Positions 32,614 to 44,399 of a stretch of DNA of 64,000 nucleotides are shown here, piece by piece (position 1 is the stretch's first letter; every line of letters starts with the position of its first letter). Position numbers and translations under genes: made by a program. Under the pieces are notes generated by a model. That model made no database searches. It was not told the origin of the DNA and worked only from the letters and a program-made list of their open reading frames with translations. The stretch covers positions 496,001 to 560,000 of the forward strand of contig JAJFPB010000003.1 of assembly GCA_020881915.1 (NCBI GenBank), read 5' to 3'. This DNA comes from Paramyrothecium sp. XJ0827 (taxonomy: Eukaryota; Ascomycota; Sordariomycetes; Hypocreales; Stachybotryaceae).

Positions 32614-34603
32614 TTCATACGAAGTTGCAGAGAAGTTATCATTAGAACCAGAGGGTTCCTCCCCAATCATCCGCCCGACTCCTTCTCGGCCTACATGTTA
32701 GCTCATGCTTTAGAAAAATATGTCTAATAAGGACGTCTATCAATGTCGTCTTGCAGAACATCTTAACCTTGACAACTGCAGGCTCCATTTCATAACGCAT
32801 CCTGTCCTTGTGATGCTATTCCAATACGCCCGGGCTGAAAATGACTCCAATGTTCTACGAGTGTTAAACACCGGCCAGTTAGCGCCAATCTCATGATTTC
32901 CCGCATCTTGATGATTGTAAGTGCGACGCCCACGAGATTTATTGTGCAAACGTCCATTTGCAGGAACGGCCTTGCATCGCACTTGGTGCTAGTCTTTCTA
33001 GCACAGCACCTTGATCCGAGTGTAAATAGTGCACCACTTGAATGGTCCGCCCTGTGGTTTCATGATGCTCGGCTCGGATCCGCCACTCTGGCCAATGTTA
33101 CAAATTGAGAACCCCGTTCCTGACTAACCGGTGTCATGAGATCGGAGACTGGAATAGACTCCGTCCAACTTCGGCCAAGCTGTCCCAGCTCTTCTGGTAG
33201 CCAGCGGTCAACTGCTGAGTTGACCTTGACATCGTCACCCGGCAATATGCGGAACAAACTTTGGCGACACTACTTGTCACCGGATGAACTCGTGTCTGAC
33301 CAATGGGTGACTCTGGAGGTCCCTCCGAGTTGGACACACGTGGCAAAAAGCTAATCTTGGTCGACGTGGTCCATATAGACGCGTTCTTGTCGATCAGCTG
33401 CCTAGATTGCCATATTCTCATCATAGTAATTTCACAAAAGCCCGAATCAATGGAGCTAGAAGAGAACTTCTCTACCGACATACACTACACCTTTTTTCCA
33501 AGCCCTAATATGCCGTCATAACGGTCTCATCAGCATAGAAAAGTGTCAGAGCACAGCAGTCGATTGTGTTACACTACTGCGGAGCTTTGAACCTTCAGTT
33601 AGACCCTTCGTGTCTCGTTATGAACTGTTTGGCAACCCTTTTTTAATATAGTTCAGACACTAATGCGATCAAAATTTTGGTCTGAACAGTAAGAAGTGGC
33701 GCGCGGGGCGTTCGTCGAACCACAACGCTTTGTCATTGGGAGGCATACAGCGTAGCCAAAAGCCAAAACTAGGCTCGGCGAGGCATGAGACTTGAAGGTC
33801 CTTCACAAACTTGGAGATCCTTGGGGCAGCGTTTCTGCTACGCGATCTCCATGTCATATTGGAGCTCGATGTGGCTTCATGTTGGCAGGAGATGGATCTG
33901 ACGCCAATTGCCAATCAGCTTCGCTGAGTTAGTCGCTTAAAGCTTCACCAAAAATTCAATAATGCAAGGAGCTAGGGAGTCTACCTCATAAACCGTGCAT
34001 TCAACACCATTATTTGTCAGTTGCACAAGCTTAGGTGAGCAAGCGCCAGTCACAAAGAAGTCATGCACAAATTGGGAAGCTTTTATTTGGTGGCCTTGTT
34101 GACGCTGGGTAGCCGTTTCTTCCACAATAAAAACTGATTAGATGGCGAGGAAATTCCGGTGCATTTATCGCTGTAAACTACTAAGCATTGAGTGGCGGCA
34201 GGTAGTCAAGTACAGTGGCTACTTCGGCTTGGGGGAAAGTGTTGGGACTAAATGGACTCAGCTGTACTAGTTTACAAGGAAAGGGTGGCACATCAAGATG
34301 ATCCGGCGTTAAGATTGGATACGTTGGCTTCACTACACTAAGTTGGGGAAGGTTTTCACAAGTACTAGCAAAGGCAGTCAATGTTCCGCTAATCTAGATG
34401 CAAATCAACCGTCGACTCGTCCTAGTCACCTTCCTTGAGGGCTGTAATAACACAAAGACATGCTCTCAGCGTAGGTTGTGGCGAAAAGCGATTCCATCCA
34501 CATTAAATGATCCGAAAACATAAACCTCCAACGCCGCTTTCCACTTCCTCCGAGCTCCTCACACGACTCGATTTTGTCATGCTTCGGCAAAGTACCGTCC
34601 AAA
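32614..34603. other. No supported gene; weak coding-like fragments on minus strand
   Basis: About 2 kb. Minus-strand frames at 34181-34381, 33937-34125 and 33669-33914 look slightly protein-like (for example CSPKLVQL and CTVYEVD) but are separated by stops and lack clear splice sites. They may be remains of a decayed gene. Nothing else is seen. Confidence 0.4.
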
Positions 34604-35945
34604 ATGGCGTTCCCATTTTCCGGTGGTCACAGCCTCGCCATTGCTGCAAGTAATATCACTCTCACGTCACTTGGGATCCTGATTGGGTCTCTCCGGCTTC
34701 ACGTTGCTAGAGTTACGCGGAGGTGGAAAATAGATGACAGTATGAATCCTCCTTCTTCTGTTCCTATGTTTGGAGCTAAAAGTGCCTAAGCTTTAATGGT
34801 CATCACGCTGGTATGCTTACAGCCATATCATCTGTTCGGACCCGTCCTTCAGACTGCTTGACATATTCTCAGGTTTTCAGCACCATTCAAGGAGCTTGGA
34901 CTGGGGCTTGTATGGGAAAACTGAGGTTCCCTCCCTCTGAAGATGGTATTAACGTTCGTATAACAGCCGGCTGGCTTGGTTCCGGTGCCCCGATGAGCGA
35001 AATTACGACACAAGAACTGAAAAGGTGCCTATATGTATGTGGTCCAAATACATGGCTCATAAGAAACTCTGCACCGCGATACATCAGTGACACTAACGCC
35101 ATGCAGTATACAAGATGGATCGGTGTTCCCTTCTATAATCTCTCCACCATAGCGGTCAAGGCATCTGTCCTGATGTTCTTCCTGCGCTTCGTGACCAGCA
35201 CGCCCTTTCACGTAGTCGCCTATACAACTATAGCCATTGCCGCCGTCTCTGGTATCCTGAATATCGTTGGAACGAGCGTGGGCTGTAGGGACTTGCTCAG
35301 CAAGTGCCCGCTCACAGCGCGCATCTACGTTGCCACCGCTTCTACCAATGTGCTCACCGATTGTGTCATACTATCGATGCCCTTCTTTATTCTCGCTCCA
35401 TTGAGAACGATGGCTACACGCCGGAAAATAGGCCTAACTTTTATTATGGCGACGGCAGGATTGTGAGTCTCGCTGCGTTGCGTGCCTAGTTGGGGTGCTT
35501 TACTAACCTGGGTGCTATTCTTGGATTGAAAAGTGTTGTTGGGATCAGCATATATCGCCTAGTTGCCATCATTGCTCTAGTCAACCCATCAGATTTTAGC
35601 GTTGCATGGGGTTGGAACATCTTGTGGAGGTAAGACAATTTCAATGAAGTATGTCATTGAGACTAAGCAGTCTTCTGCAGCACCATAGAGACGCAATCCA
35701 GTGTGATTTGCGCTAATCTGCCCCAAATGAGAGCAGCATACAAGCGCTATGTCCATGATTCCGGAAGTCCACGTTTGGGCCTAATTGGATCATTGGTTAT
35801 CAGTATTCGTCGCTTGAGTAGTTCTCCAAAAAACATCAACACGTACGGAGATAAGAAATGCCGGGGATCACACGATATTGCCAATGACGAAAATTTCCCG
35901 ACCGGTCCAACAGGGTCACAATTCTGCTCGCGAGGAGCGTTCTGA
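34604..35945 (+). CDS. Second rhodopsin/PTH11-like integral membrane protein
   Basis: This is a multi-helix membrane protein of the same fungal rhodopsin-like family as the gene at 9.7 kb. Probable exons are 34604-34739, 34823-35034, 35107-35462, 35534-35629 and 35681-35945, joining to 354 residues. Helix 1 (SLAIAASNITLTSLGILIG) ends in RRWKIDD, the usual helix 1-2 boundary. Family landmarks are YYTRWIGVPFYNLSTIAVKASVLMF (intron 35035-35106 removed), STNVLTDCVILSMPFFIL and VNPSDFSVAWGWNILW. The segment after RRWKIDD is not hydrophobic as expected for helix 2, so exon 2 is either mis-spliced here or the gene is degenerating. The C-terminal tail is serine/asparagine-rich. Two copies within 25 kb are probably old paralogues, not a recent tandem pair. 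Confidence 0.72.
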
Positions 35946-38900
35946 TGACGTTCGTCAAGAAGTGTGTTCATCATAATCTGCACCTAATGAGGAGTCATAC
36001 TTGGGCATGAGAGGTGAACCTCTTCCTCTTGTATTGCACATTAAGAGAACTATTGTGTGTCAAAACCAAGCTTTAGATCTGTACTTAATTGCAACCTCCA
36101 GATTGATTTCACGGTGCTTATGAGGCTTGCTCTTGAGGTAGATACATAGTAAGTCAGAGTTCAAGATATCTAGCAGCTTTCATGCAGAAGTGAAAGGCGG
36201 CGCTAGACCTCGAACTAGATCTGCAATTGCCAACTTCCTAGGCTCAGTCAGTCCATGCGCTTCCCACTGACTCTGCTCAAAATTGGTAGCCATGGCAGAC
36301 TTTTCCATCACATGCCAAGCTCCTGTCTTGTCCATGTATCTTAGCACCACAAGATTGCCTCAGAGCGATGCTATGGTAGCCAAGGCATTGCGGTGGTGAA
36401 TCGAAGCTGGGCATTCGGGTAAAATTACAGCCGAGTTGCAGCGTCTTCAAACAATGCGGCGACATGGGCTCGTGAGCGCACGACTCTTCAACAGAGGCAT
36501 GAAGGCGGCGTGCAGAGATGTGCTTTCTGCCTTTGACTTGTCATAAAACACGTCAAGATTGAGATTCCTGGAGAATGAGAAGGGAAAGAATTGATGGTTT
36601 TCCCTTTGCTTCATTCTAATATGACTGCTATGCCAAATCTAACAACATTAGACCGATGATGGCGCGTCTTTGTGAAGTGCGGGCCAATGATCGTTCAAAC
36701 TCATCGAGACTGGTGGTTCCCTCTGGTAGGTTGTCTAAGGGTGCTTTTCATGATTGCCGACACCAGAAAGCTACGGACTGCTCAATTGTAAGCTTCCTAG
36801 TTGGCAAGTGACGCACGAAGTTTGGCATTGCGATGGATCGGCCAACTCTGGATGGCGTGGTAACCCCAGGCCGACACCTATAGCCTCGGCTGTATTAAGG
36901 TGTCAAGGATATATTAGGCATGGGTCTAATACAATTAAAATGTCGTAAGGTGTAGGTGCATTACCTGCCTAGCAATTTTGGATGCGATACGAGACCCGGG
37001 TAGCCTCAATATAAAAGACTAGACAATATACATTGAAGATCTATTCCCTTCTCTCCTTTTCTTTTCTTGATAGGCGGTCCAGCAATTGCAACAGAAGTCC
37101 ATGCCTCAAGCACAGCCAAAGGGACTTGACGTAAATACCGCCGACAGTAGAAGTAAGAAGTTCGATTCTGGTCTGTTGTGTCTTCCGCATTACCGGATAT
37201 AGGACTTTTCTTGAGTACCAGCAGCAGGGTCAAGCCATGTATGACATGGTCAAGCGTGATTATTTCATGGCTGCGAAGCTCCTCGGGCGTTGAGATAATA
37301 CCGAGAAGATAATGGTACTATTAATAGATCTTCGATCATTCATGAGCGTGAGAGTCTGACAATCGTGATTAATGGCTTGAGGGTGGTGATCTCCACCACC
37401 CCTCATCAGAGCTTGTGATTGAACAGTGCACTTTTGTCCGACGCGCGGCCTGCTTAGCCATTCCACCTGCGTAGAGCCTAACATGACAGATCATGCCAAT
37501 CCCTGGTGTCGCTTGCGGCAACTCGGAATGCCGAAGGTCAACCCGAGCTGTCGTAGCGACCCCAGGACTCTTTGTGAAATCACCCAACTTGCTGACGTAG
37601 AGCTTGGCCGTTGAATCAGCGAAGCCGGCAGCGTCATCAAGAAGGACCCTGGAAAACGGCCAACACACTGCCGGGTCTAGAACAAATCAGGCTTGCGCGG
37701 ATTGAACATGTTTGTGAGACGCGCGTCGTTGGACTAAATATACTTCACGTGTCAGTTCTTTAACAGGTCAGGTGATCGCTCGATATGCATGCATCAAGTT
37801 GCAGCCAAGGGTTGGGGTACCGAATTGTCATGGCTGACCCTTGGACACAGGGTGCAATTTTATTACCATAGCTCATGGGATGCTCTCAGCTGTGCTTACG
37901 AATTAAGCATCATGATGCAGTGGTGTCGCAATGGTGACCGAGGGCGTGAATGTCATCGCGCCCGTCTCGCTTCGTAAGTCAGCTACCCTACATGCATACA
38001 TTCCTACCTGTGAACTGTTTCCCTTAACACCTGGTTCTGCACGAACGCGTCATTTGACTTTTACAGTTTTCAACAGTGGAAAAAAAGCTTTCCCCATTGC
38101 TACAGGGTATAGTATAGGGCGATATTTACGTGCCAGCCAGATGTGGAAGAAGAGTGTGTTTGCGCCCAAGCCAACATTCCGGATCCGGGTTTCACTAGAC
38201 TTTGCAGTCCAAGTGCCGCGCGAACCGAGAGCGTGGCGTGCCGAAACCATACTGCCGCTTTCGCAAAGCGCCAATCAAAGATTCACAGTGTGTCAGTTGA
38301 CGTGAAACAGCTCGCAGTAAAGTAAATGGCTCGGCAGATAAGACCGTTCAATGCTGCCGTATAAAGTAGGACAGGCGTCGCCACGCTCGCATGGATCAAA
38401 AGGGCGTTCAAGAATTCAAAAGCTTCCACGAACATACATGACAAATCCTTGACCAGAGCATTTTCTTCTTATGCCAAAGACACTATCAGCATATTCGTGT
38501 GCACTGCCTTGCAACACCTTTCACGCCCATATAGCAAAATCAACACATCAATTGTTCATGGCGTGGCAAGCAACCAGTCAAAAGAGATACTATCGACTCT
38601 AAGACACAAAACATCCCGCAATCAGAGCCAAAATGGCAATCATCTCTGCCAGTCAGGATACATTACTCGAGACGTTGGAAATGTTGTTCGTGTGGTTGAT
38701 GCCTCTGATACTCTTGCTAGTGGTTTGTTTGCTCCTCCTTGGGATGGATAGACTAGTATCCATCTGTAAGGACCATGTAAAGCAAGACCAGGAGTGGTCG
38801 GCCGGCATTTCATCAAAGCTCGTGTAGACGTCTTCTCGCTCGCGTCACTGAAACGCGATGACTCTGGGACGACAAATCTTCTTTAAGTGGTCAGCGCTGG

Positions 38901-39088
38901 GCTTGGGTTTCATGGACCAGGTAATATACATCTCTCATTAATTATCTTTGTATTAATTCTATTCTAAGCTACACGTCAAATCATGTACGAGTGGGTGGGC
39001 CGCACAAGTATGTATGTTTTACACTAAGATGCTGTATCTTCTGAAATATGACATCGTGGGAAGATGCGAGCAGCCGTTCCCAAGACTC
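35946..39088. other. Longest gene-free stretch
   Basis: Over 3 kb with no supported gene. Frames reach 124 codons on the plus strand (37931-38305) and 99 on the minus strand (37369-37668), without motif or splice structure. A 64-codon plus-strand frame at 38633-38827 contains one strong hydrophobic segment but nothing else supports it. No terminal repeats or transposase motifs are seen. Confidence 0.45.
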
Positions 39089-40251
39089 CTAAGCGTCCTT
39101 CAATAGCTTTGGATCACAAGGTGATGACTTATCCCTCGGAAGCCAACACCGATATAACTTTGTAATCGTGTAATTAAGTAGCCAAAGACCAGCAATCAGT
39201 GGCACAACTCCCAGTGCTACCCACGTCCACGGTCTGTCGCCAATCCACATGAGAACCTTGGCATCTGAGGTATGCCACGTCGCGCTCTCCAGATCTGTGA
39301 TGAATGGCCCGAGTTCGGTTTGGTTGACGACCTGAACCGTCGTGGTGGCTTCGGGCCCGTTGCCTAGGAGGAATTCCAGAGCGGCCAGGGTGATGAAGAG
39401 CGGACCGGTGGAAATCATGATGACTGAGTAGGGCTGGAGACGACTCCAGAACGACGTCAGGCTGAAAAACTTGGGTAGACGCCGGATCGCAGTCTCGAAC
39501 GCAGGATGCCGGGCTGAGGAAATCATCATGTCATTGGTGACGCCAGTCGGCAGTGTGGACTTGAAAATGGCATTGGGTCCTTGAGGCTCGATGACGAGGT
39601 TGTCCAGCGGTATGGGCTTGCGGCAGACCGTGTCCATGTCCAGGTAGATACCGCCATAATGATACAAGATGAAGTATCGGATGGCGTCTGCACGTTGGAT
39701 GGGAAAGGGGTAATTGTCCCACGTGCTAACAAACCAGGGGTATTCGCGAGCCAGAAAATCGCGCGCGCTCTGGTCCGTCCATAGCTTTGAGACAAGTTAG
39801 TACCACGATAAAGCAAGCGACAATTCCACGGGGGAAGAGTGAGGCTGTAGCCACGGACCATGTATTGGAAGTGAGAGTAAGTTTCTATGCAGGAGCGCTG
39901 TGACGCGACCCATTTCTCGGGGATGTTTTCATCGGCGCACGTTTGGTGCAAAATCCACGGTATCGTGTGATCTGGTCCCTCGGCTCCCGAATCGTGTCCA
40001 TCGGGGAGCGTCACATGGGGAGTGAAGAACTCGTCGTTTCTTCTCAGGAGAGTAATCAAGGGCCCGAACGCGATGACTAGCAATAGAATCACGAGCACAT
40101 CAACGATGAGAAGATGGACGGTTCTGGGTCCCTGGGGCCTCGTCTGGGCTGCGGCCTTTTTGTCCTTGCCCAGTTGCTGCTCCTCATCGTGAACTATGGC
40201 GTAGTTTTTGTTGCGGTGGCCTGCGAGCCAGCGACGCGGTAAGAAGTACAT
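39089..40251 (-). CDS. DXD-motif glycosyltransferase (OCH1/IPC-mannosyltransferase type)
   Basis: This is a Golgi-type glycosyltransferase of the sugar-binding DXD family that includes OCH1 and the inositolphosphorylceramide mannosyltransferases Sur1/Csh1. Minus-strand exons are 39859-40251 and 39089-39784 (362 residues). A type II membrane anchor lies at about residues 46-70. The core begins IPWILHQTC (about 98-105) and carries YHYGGIYLDMDTVCR, with the metal-binding pair Asp180 and Asp182. A second membrane segment near the C terminus (WVALGVVPLIAGLWLL) resembles Sur1-type enzymes, so an IPC mannosyltransferase is my preferred guess. The intron at 39785-39858 has an unusual GTCCGT donor, but phase and homology support it. 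A long inverted repeat lies 170 bp upstream. Confidence 0.88.
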
Positions 40252-40423
40252 GATAGCCGTTTCATTGGTCGTGGTCGTGAGGTTGACGGATTTCACACAA
40301 GCCCAGTCGCCAGACACCACATCCTTTTATCACGTTATTGCATACGGCGGGCACTGCCACCTCTACGGGATGAACTACCCAAGCCACCTAGCGCACTACT
40401 GCGTAGCGTGATAAACCTGGGCC

Positions 40424-40478
40424 CAGGTGGGTGTGGGACTTGATCCTGCTAAGAGGAAATAAGTCCCACACCCACCTG
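40424..40478. repeat. Perfect 18-bp inverted repeat with 19-bp loop
   Basis: The left arm at 40424-40441 (CAGGTGGGTGTGGGACTT) is an exact reverse complement of the right arm at 40461-40478; 19 bp lie between. It sits about 170 bp upstream of the glycosyltransferase start. It could form a stable hairpin, be a paired operator, or be all that remains of a small inverted-repeat element. Confidence 0.9.
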
Positions 40479-40740
40479 AAACTAATCTGGACGGTTGTGA
40501 TTCGCTCTCGTGCTCGCTTAGGGTGGGATGACTGTACGCGTATTTAAGAGGCGCCGACCGCGAAGACCTGTCTCAACAGCAATCTGGCAATCGTTGGGTA
40601 CAATCGGGAACCGGGGGATTGAAAGGTGGAGGCAAGCCCAGAAAGAATATCCCGAGCGTGGAGAGTGAGGGTCTTTGAAGTCGGGGTACAGTGTCAACAA
40701 CAAGGGGCGAGGGCGACGTGTGTCTGCGTCATGGACGACG

Positions 40741-40777
40741 CAGACACACACACGCACACACGCACACACACACATCC
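40741..40777. repeat. (CA)n microsatellite
   Basis: An imperfect CA/GCACACA run of about 37 bp. It creates spurious low-complexity frames on both strands. Confidence 0.9.
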
Positions 40778-42965
40778 AATGGAGACAACAAAAGGGAGAC
40801 AGCAGCAGGAAAGTCCAGAGGTCTGAAGAAAATGCTGACGTGTCGGGCTAGACGGCGGGCAATAAAGCCAGGGCTCTTCTAGCGCCGCGACGATCAAAGC
40901 CAATTGGACAACGAGCAGAGCCGTGTGGAGACGCGTTCAAGACGGAATGGGGCTAGCATCTGCACTCCCTGCATTGGAATTTAATGGCTCGTCCCTTTCA
41001 AAGCTTGGCCCCTGTCTTGAGACTCTCCGTCGGGGTTTTGTTTTTTTTCTTTGTTTTTTCTTCGGCTCCCTTTCGTTCCCCCACTAGCCGATGGCTTCAA
41101 TTTGGCCTCTTGAAAATCGCTCTGCTGTAAATGGGTCCCTTCTGGAAATTGGGGCGAGACGAAGACGTTTTCTTGAGCTGACTTGAAGAAAAGACTGTCC
41201 ACGACAGGGCTGGATCAAGACCATCGAGGATCCCCTTGCATGTACGGAGGTAGCAGCAGCATGGGATCCAATATCACACACCCTGCCTAATTAGCCCCCA
41301 CGCACATGAAGCCACAAAGTGGAAGGAGAAGCATCTAATAAGATTAATAAAAGTGAGGTTATTCAGAAGAACGTCTCAACAATCATCTACTGATATTGTC
41401 TACAGCCACGTGGGTAGAAGGGAAGCGTCTTTATTTGTTGACGCTTCTCTTAGCTCAGTTCCCTGTCAAATATACCCCTGCTGCCTCCGCACACTCATCG
41501 CGGATGTGTGGTAATTACGGTAATTGGTTTCTACAAAGTCCTCCGTACCCACGTCTCGTCTGAAAATGCATGCCAAGATTCCAGGCCACTTCCTCTTTTT
41601 CTGTATTTAGACTCAAATAATTGCCCACCCATGGAGGGCGACTTTGCTAGGTACTCGACCGCGGGGTGGACAAACTCCCAGCATCGCCTGGGCTTGGCAA
41701 AGTCTTTCCGCATGGGACGAAATCTTAGCCAAAGCTTAGCAGGTCTTGGCATTGGGCTCAAGGCGCAGGCCTACTCACTCCCGCCAGCGCGTGTGTGACC
41801 CCGAAGCTCTCTTCTCTGCGGCACAGCAGCCAATTTTATCATCCAGACCGGAAACTGAATTTAGCCTAAACCATTTCTGCTTCACTCTGAACCAGGATGA
41901 GCGGCCTGGCCGAACCAGGGTGCAAGCAAGCCCCAGTCGCAAGCTCGTGTTACCCGCCTCTCATTTAATGACGCGACACAGCAAAAACACGGATCTAGGG
42001 TAGGTAGATGTCGCGCCTGTTGCCTGTTTGGCCGAGCCACCCTCCAGTTGTGGGTTAGGAGAAGCAACCCCTACACACAACACACCCATTCACTTATTCT
42101 TGACTATTTCTCTGTCATGACGCAAGTATTTCATGGGCCTGGCAGAATGATTTTTTAGTTATAACCAGGAATTGCGGAGGATACTGGGAACTGTGCAGTG
42201 GATTTTGGTTGTTAATTCTAACAATATCTTAGTTGCTTTATTTCAAGTCATAATAGTTGGGAACAGCCAACTAACCGCTGGCCTTTAGAGAATGCTGTTG
42301 GTGCATAGGCCTTCTAGCGGGATGCTAATCTTTTTCAAGTGTTGTTTGTAATATATTCATTTATAGATACCTAGCTTGTTTCTTCTTCATGATACAACTA
42401 CTCCCCTTACCTTAGAAGACGACGAAGCTCAACGGACCAGGCGTCTACTTTAACGAACTATTAGTGTTGGCCTAAATCATCAACAAAACCGAGTTTGGAA
42501 AGAGAGAGTAATACAAAAATGCGCCTAGTTCATGTAAAAGGTAATGTCTCGATTGCTGCCCCCTTGGTAGTGCGTGGTACATTGTGTGCGATAGGCGTGG
42601 ATCGAGGTCAATGACGATGGACTCGTCAAGACAGATGCCTTTCTCCTCACATCCTAGTTAAACCCTTGAGTCCATTGTCGAACATTCTAGAAACCATTTC
42701 TTTTGCAAGCACCCTATTTTTTCTTGTGTATCCAATTGCACGGGCTGACAAGGAGCCAATACCCGTGCTTCCTCCTCACTGTCAAGAGTCACAGCACTAG
42801 GACAAAATTGACACATGGTTTACTACAAGTCCAACAGTCAACTAATGAGGAGTAGGAGTCACAGTCTTTCTGTATTCTCCGTACCCAGAATGCGCTACGT
42901 TCAATACAACTCCGAAGCATCGTACACCCTTGCGGAGAAGGATTCAGCGTCGTACAGGGAACGTC

Positions 42966-42996
42966 GCGGAAGGGCGGAAGGGCGGAAGAGCGGAAG
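42966..42996. repeat. 8-bp tandem repeat (GCGGAAGG)
   Basis: Nearly four copies of GCGGAAGG/GCGGAAGA in a row, about 185 bp upstream of the TrpB start. It may only be simple sequence, though its promoter position is worth noting. Confidence 0.8.
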
Positions 42997-43178
42997 TATG
43001 GATAGATGGCCGAACGATCGGAAGATGCGCCACGCCCTTGAAATGACAACGAACAACGTACGGAGCGGACTATTTAGAGAAGCTAGAAGTAAGTTGTTAT
43101 TATCTTTCATTTCCTAACTATTTCCCAGATACTCTATGCTCTAGTCTTATCTGTAATCCTTAATTATTGGAATCAACC

Positions 43179-44399
43179 ATGGCAAATACTCATCGACTTC
43201 ACTTTGGAAACAACCCCGACCCCGAGGGTTATTTCGGGCAGTTCGGAGGCAACCACTATCCGCCTGAGACACGTCCGGCGCTTGAAGAACTGGCCAGCAA
43301 GTACCAAGAGCTTCGCCATTCCGCGGCATTCCAAGAAAGCCTCGACAAGGTGCGCATCGGTCTGCAGGGACGTCCAACACCGATACATCACCTGGAGAAC
43401 ATCTCGAGGGAGGTCGGAGGCGCCCAGATCTACGTCAAAAGAGAGGACTTGAACCACACTGGCGCGCACAAGATCAATCACTGCGTTGGGTTCGCACTGC
43501 TCGCCAAGGCGATGGGCAAGACGAAGCTGATTGCCGAGACGGGAGCGGGCCAGCACGGCGTGGCTCTCGCAACCGCAGCCGCCTATTTTGGACTTGAGTG
43601 TGAGGTCCACATGGGCGCTGTGGATATCGAGAAACAGAGATCCAACGTGGGCCGGATGCAACTGCTTGGCGCTCGTGTGGTCGCGGCAAATGCAGGCCAG
43701 TCTGCGCTGAAAGAGGCCAGCGACTCGGCGTTGAACGCCTACGTCGAGCAGCACGCCCATGCTTTGTACGCCATAGGGTCGGCCATCGGGCCTCACCCTT
43801 TCCCCTTGATTGTGCGAGACTTCCAGTCCGTGATTGGCCACGAGGCTCGCGAACAGTTCCTTTCCATGACCGATGGCAGCTTGCCCGACCATATTGTCGC
43901 CTGCGTCGCTGGTGGCTCCAATGCTATGGGCATGTATTCCGCCTTCATCGACGATACCGACGTGGTCTTGCACGCGGTCGAGCCGTTGGGCAGATCCGAC
44001 AAGATGGGCGAGCATGCGGCGACGCTATCATACGGAAAACCAGGAATCTTGCATGGGGCCAAGTCGCTCGTGCTGCAACAGGATGGCGATGGCGTGCCGG
44101 CGCCAGTCTCGTCCGTGGCTTCCGGGCTTGTCTACCCGGGTATAGGGCCTGAGATGGCCATGCTTCATGATATCGGGCGAATATCTGTTGCCACCATACG
44201 CGACGAGGAGGTCATCAGCACGTTTTTCCGCATAGCAAAGAGCGAAGGGATCATCATTGCCCTGGAAAGTGCGCACGCGGTGGCATTTGCCATAAAGTTG
44301 GCTGCGCAGCGTGCTCCGTCTGAACGGATCCTCGTTAATCTCTCGGGTCGCGGAGACAAGGACGTTGATTATGTGCTTGAGAAGTACGGAACAGGGTGA
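43179..44399 (+). CDS. Standalone tryptophan synthase beta chain (TrpB)
   Basis: This PLP-dependent beta subunit condenses indole and L-serine to L-tryptophan (or acts on a related substrate). It is one intronless frame of 406 residues from an ATG in a good context (CAACCATGG) at 43179. Landmarks are complete: HFGNNPDPEGYFGQFGG at the N terminus, NHTGAHKIN with the PLP lysine Lys98, ETGAGQHG with the catalytic Glu120, GPHPFP, CVAGGSNAMG for the phosphate of PLP, and LSGRGDKDV at the end. Size and layout match bacterial TrpB1. Fungal tryptophan synthase (TRP5-type) is normally one alpha-beta fusion of about 700 residues, and no alpha part is present here. It may be horizontally acquired or a specialised paralogue; either is inference. 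A broken ABC transporter follows. Confidence 0.95.
   Translation: MANTHRLHFGNNPDPEGYFGQFGGNHYPPETRPALEELASKYQELRHSAAFQESLDKVRIGLQGRPTPIHHLENISREVGGAQIYVKREDLNHTGAHKINHCVGFALLAKAMGKTKLIAETGAGQHGVALATAAAYFGLECEVHMGAVDIEKQRSNVGRMQLLGARVVAANAGQSALKEASDSALNAYVEQHAHALYAIGSAIGPHPFPLIVRDFQSVIGHEAREQFLSMTDGSLPDHIVACVAGGSNAMGMYSAFIDDTDVVLHAVEPLGRSDKMGEHAATLSYGKPGILHGAKSLVLQQDGDGVPAPVSSVASGLVYPGIGPEMAMLHDIGRISVATIRDEEVISTFFRIAKSEGIIIALESAHAVAFAIKLAAQRAPSERILVNLSGRGDKDVDYVLEKYGTG

Larger units (their letters stand above)
40252..43178. other. Gene-free region with several simple repeats
   Basis: This lies between the divergent glycosyltransferase and TrpB-like genes. It contains a perfect 18-bp inverted repeat, a CA microsatellite, a T-rich tract near 41038-41072 and an 8-bp tandem repeat, the first two and the last listed separately. 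No exon is supported. Confidence 0.5.

Noticed and set aside
33669..34381. Three short protein-like frames on the minus strand, suggesting a multi-exon gene
   Set aside because: I could not join them with acceptable splice sites, and no family is recognisable; at most a decayed gene.
38633..38827. A 64-codon frame with one strong hydrophobic helix
   Set aside because: It looks like a tiny membrane protein, but lies in a long gene-free stretch with no promoter, splice or homology support.
43173..44015. A 280-codon minus-strand frame over TrpB
   Set aside because: It mirrors a strongly conserved coding sequence; its residues show no recognisable fold.
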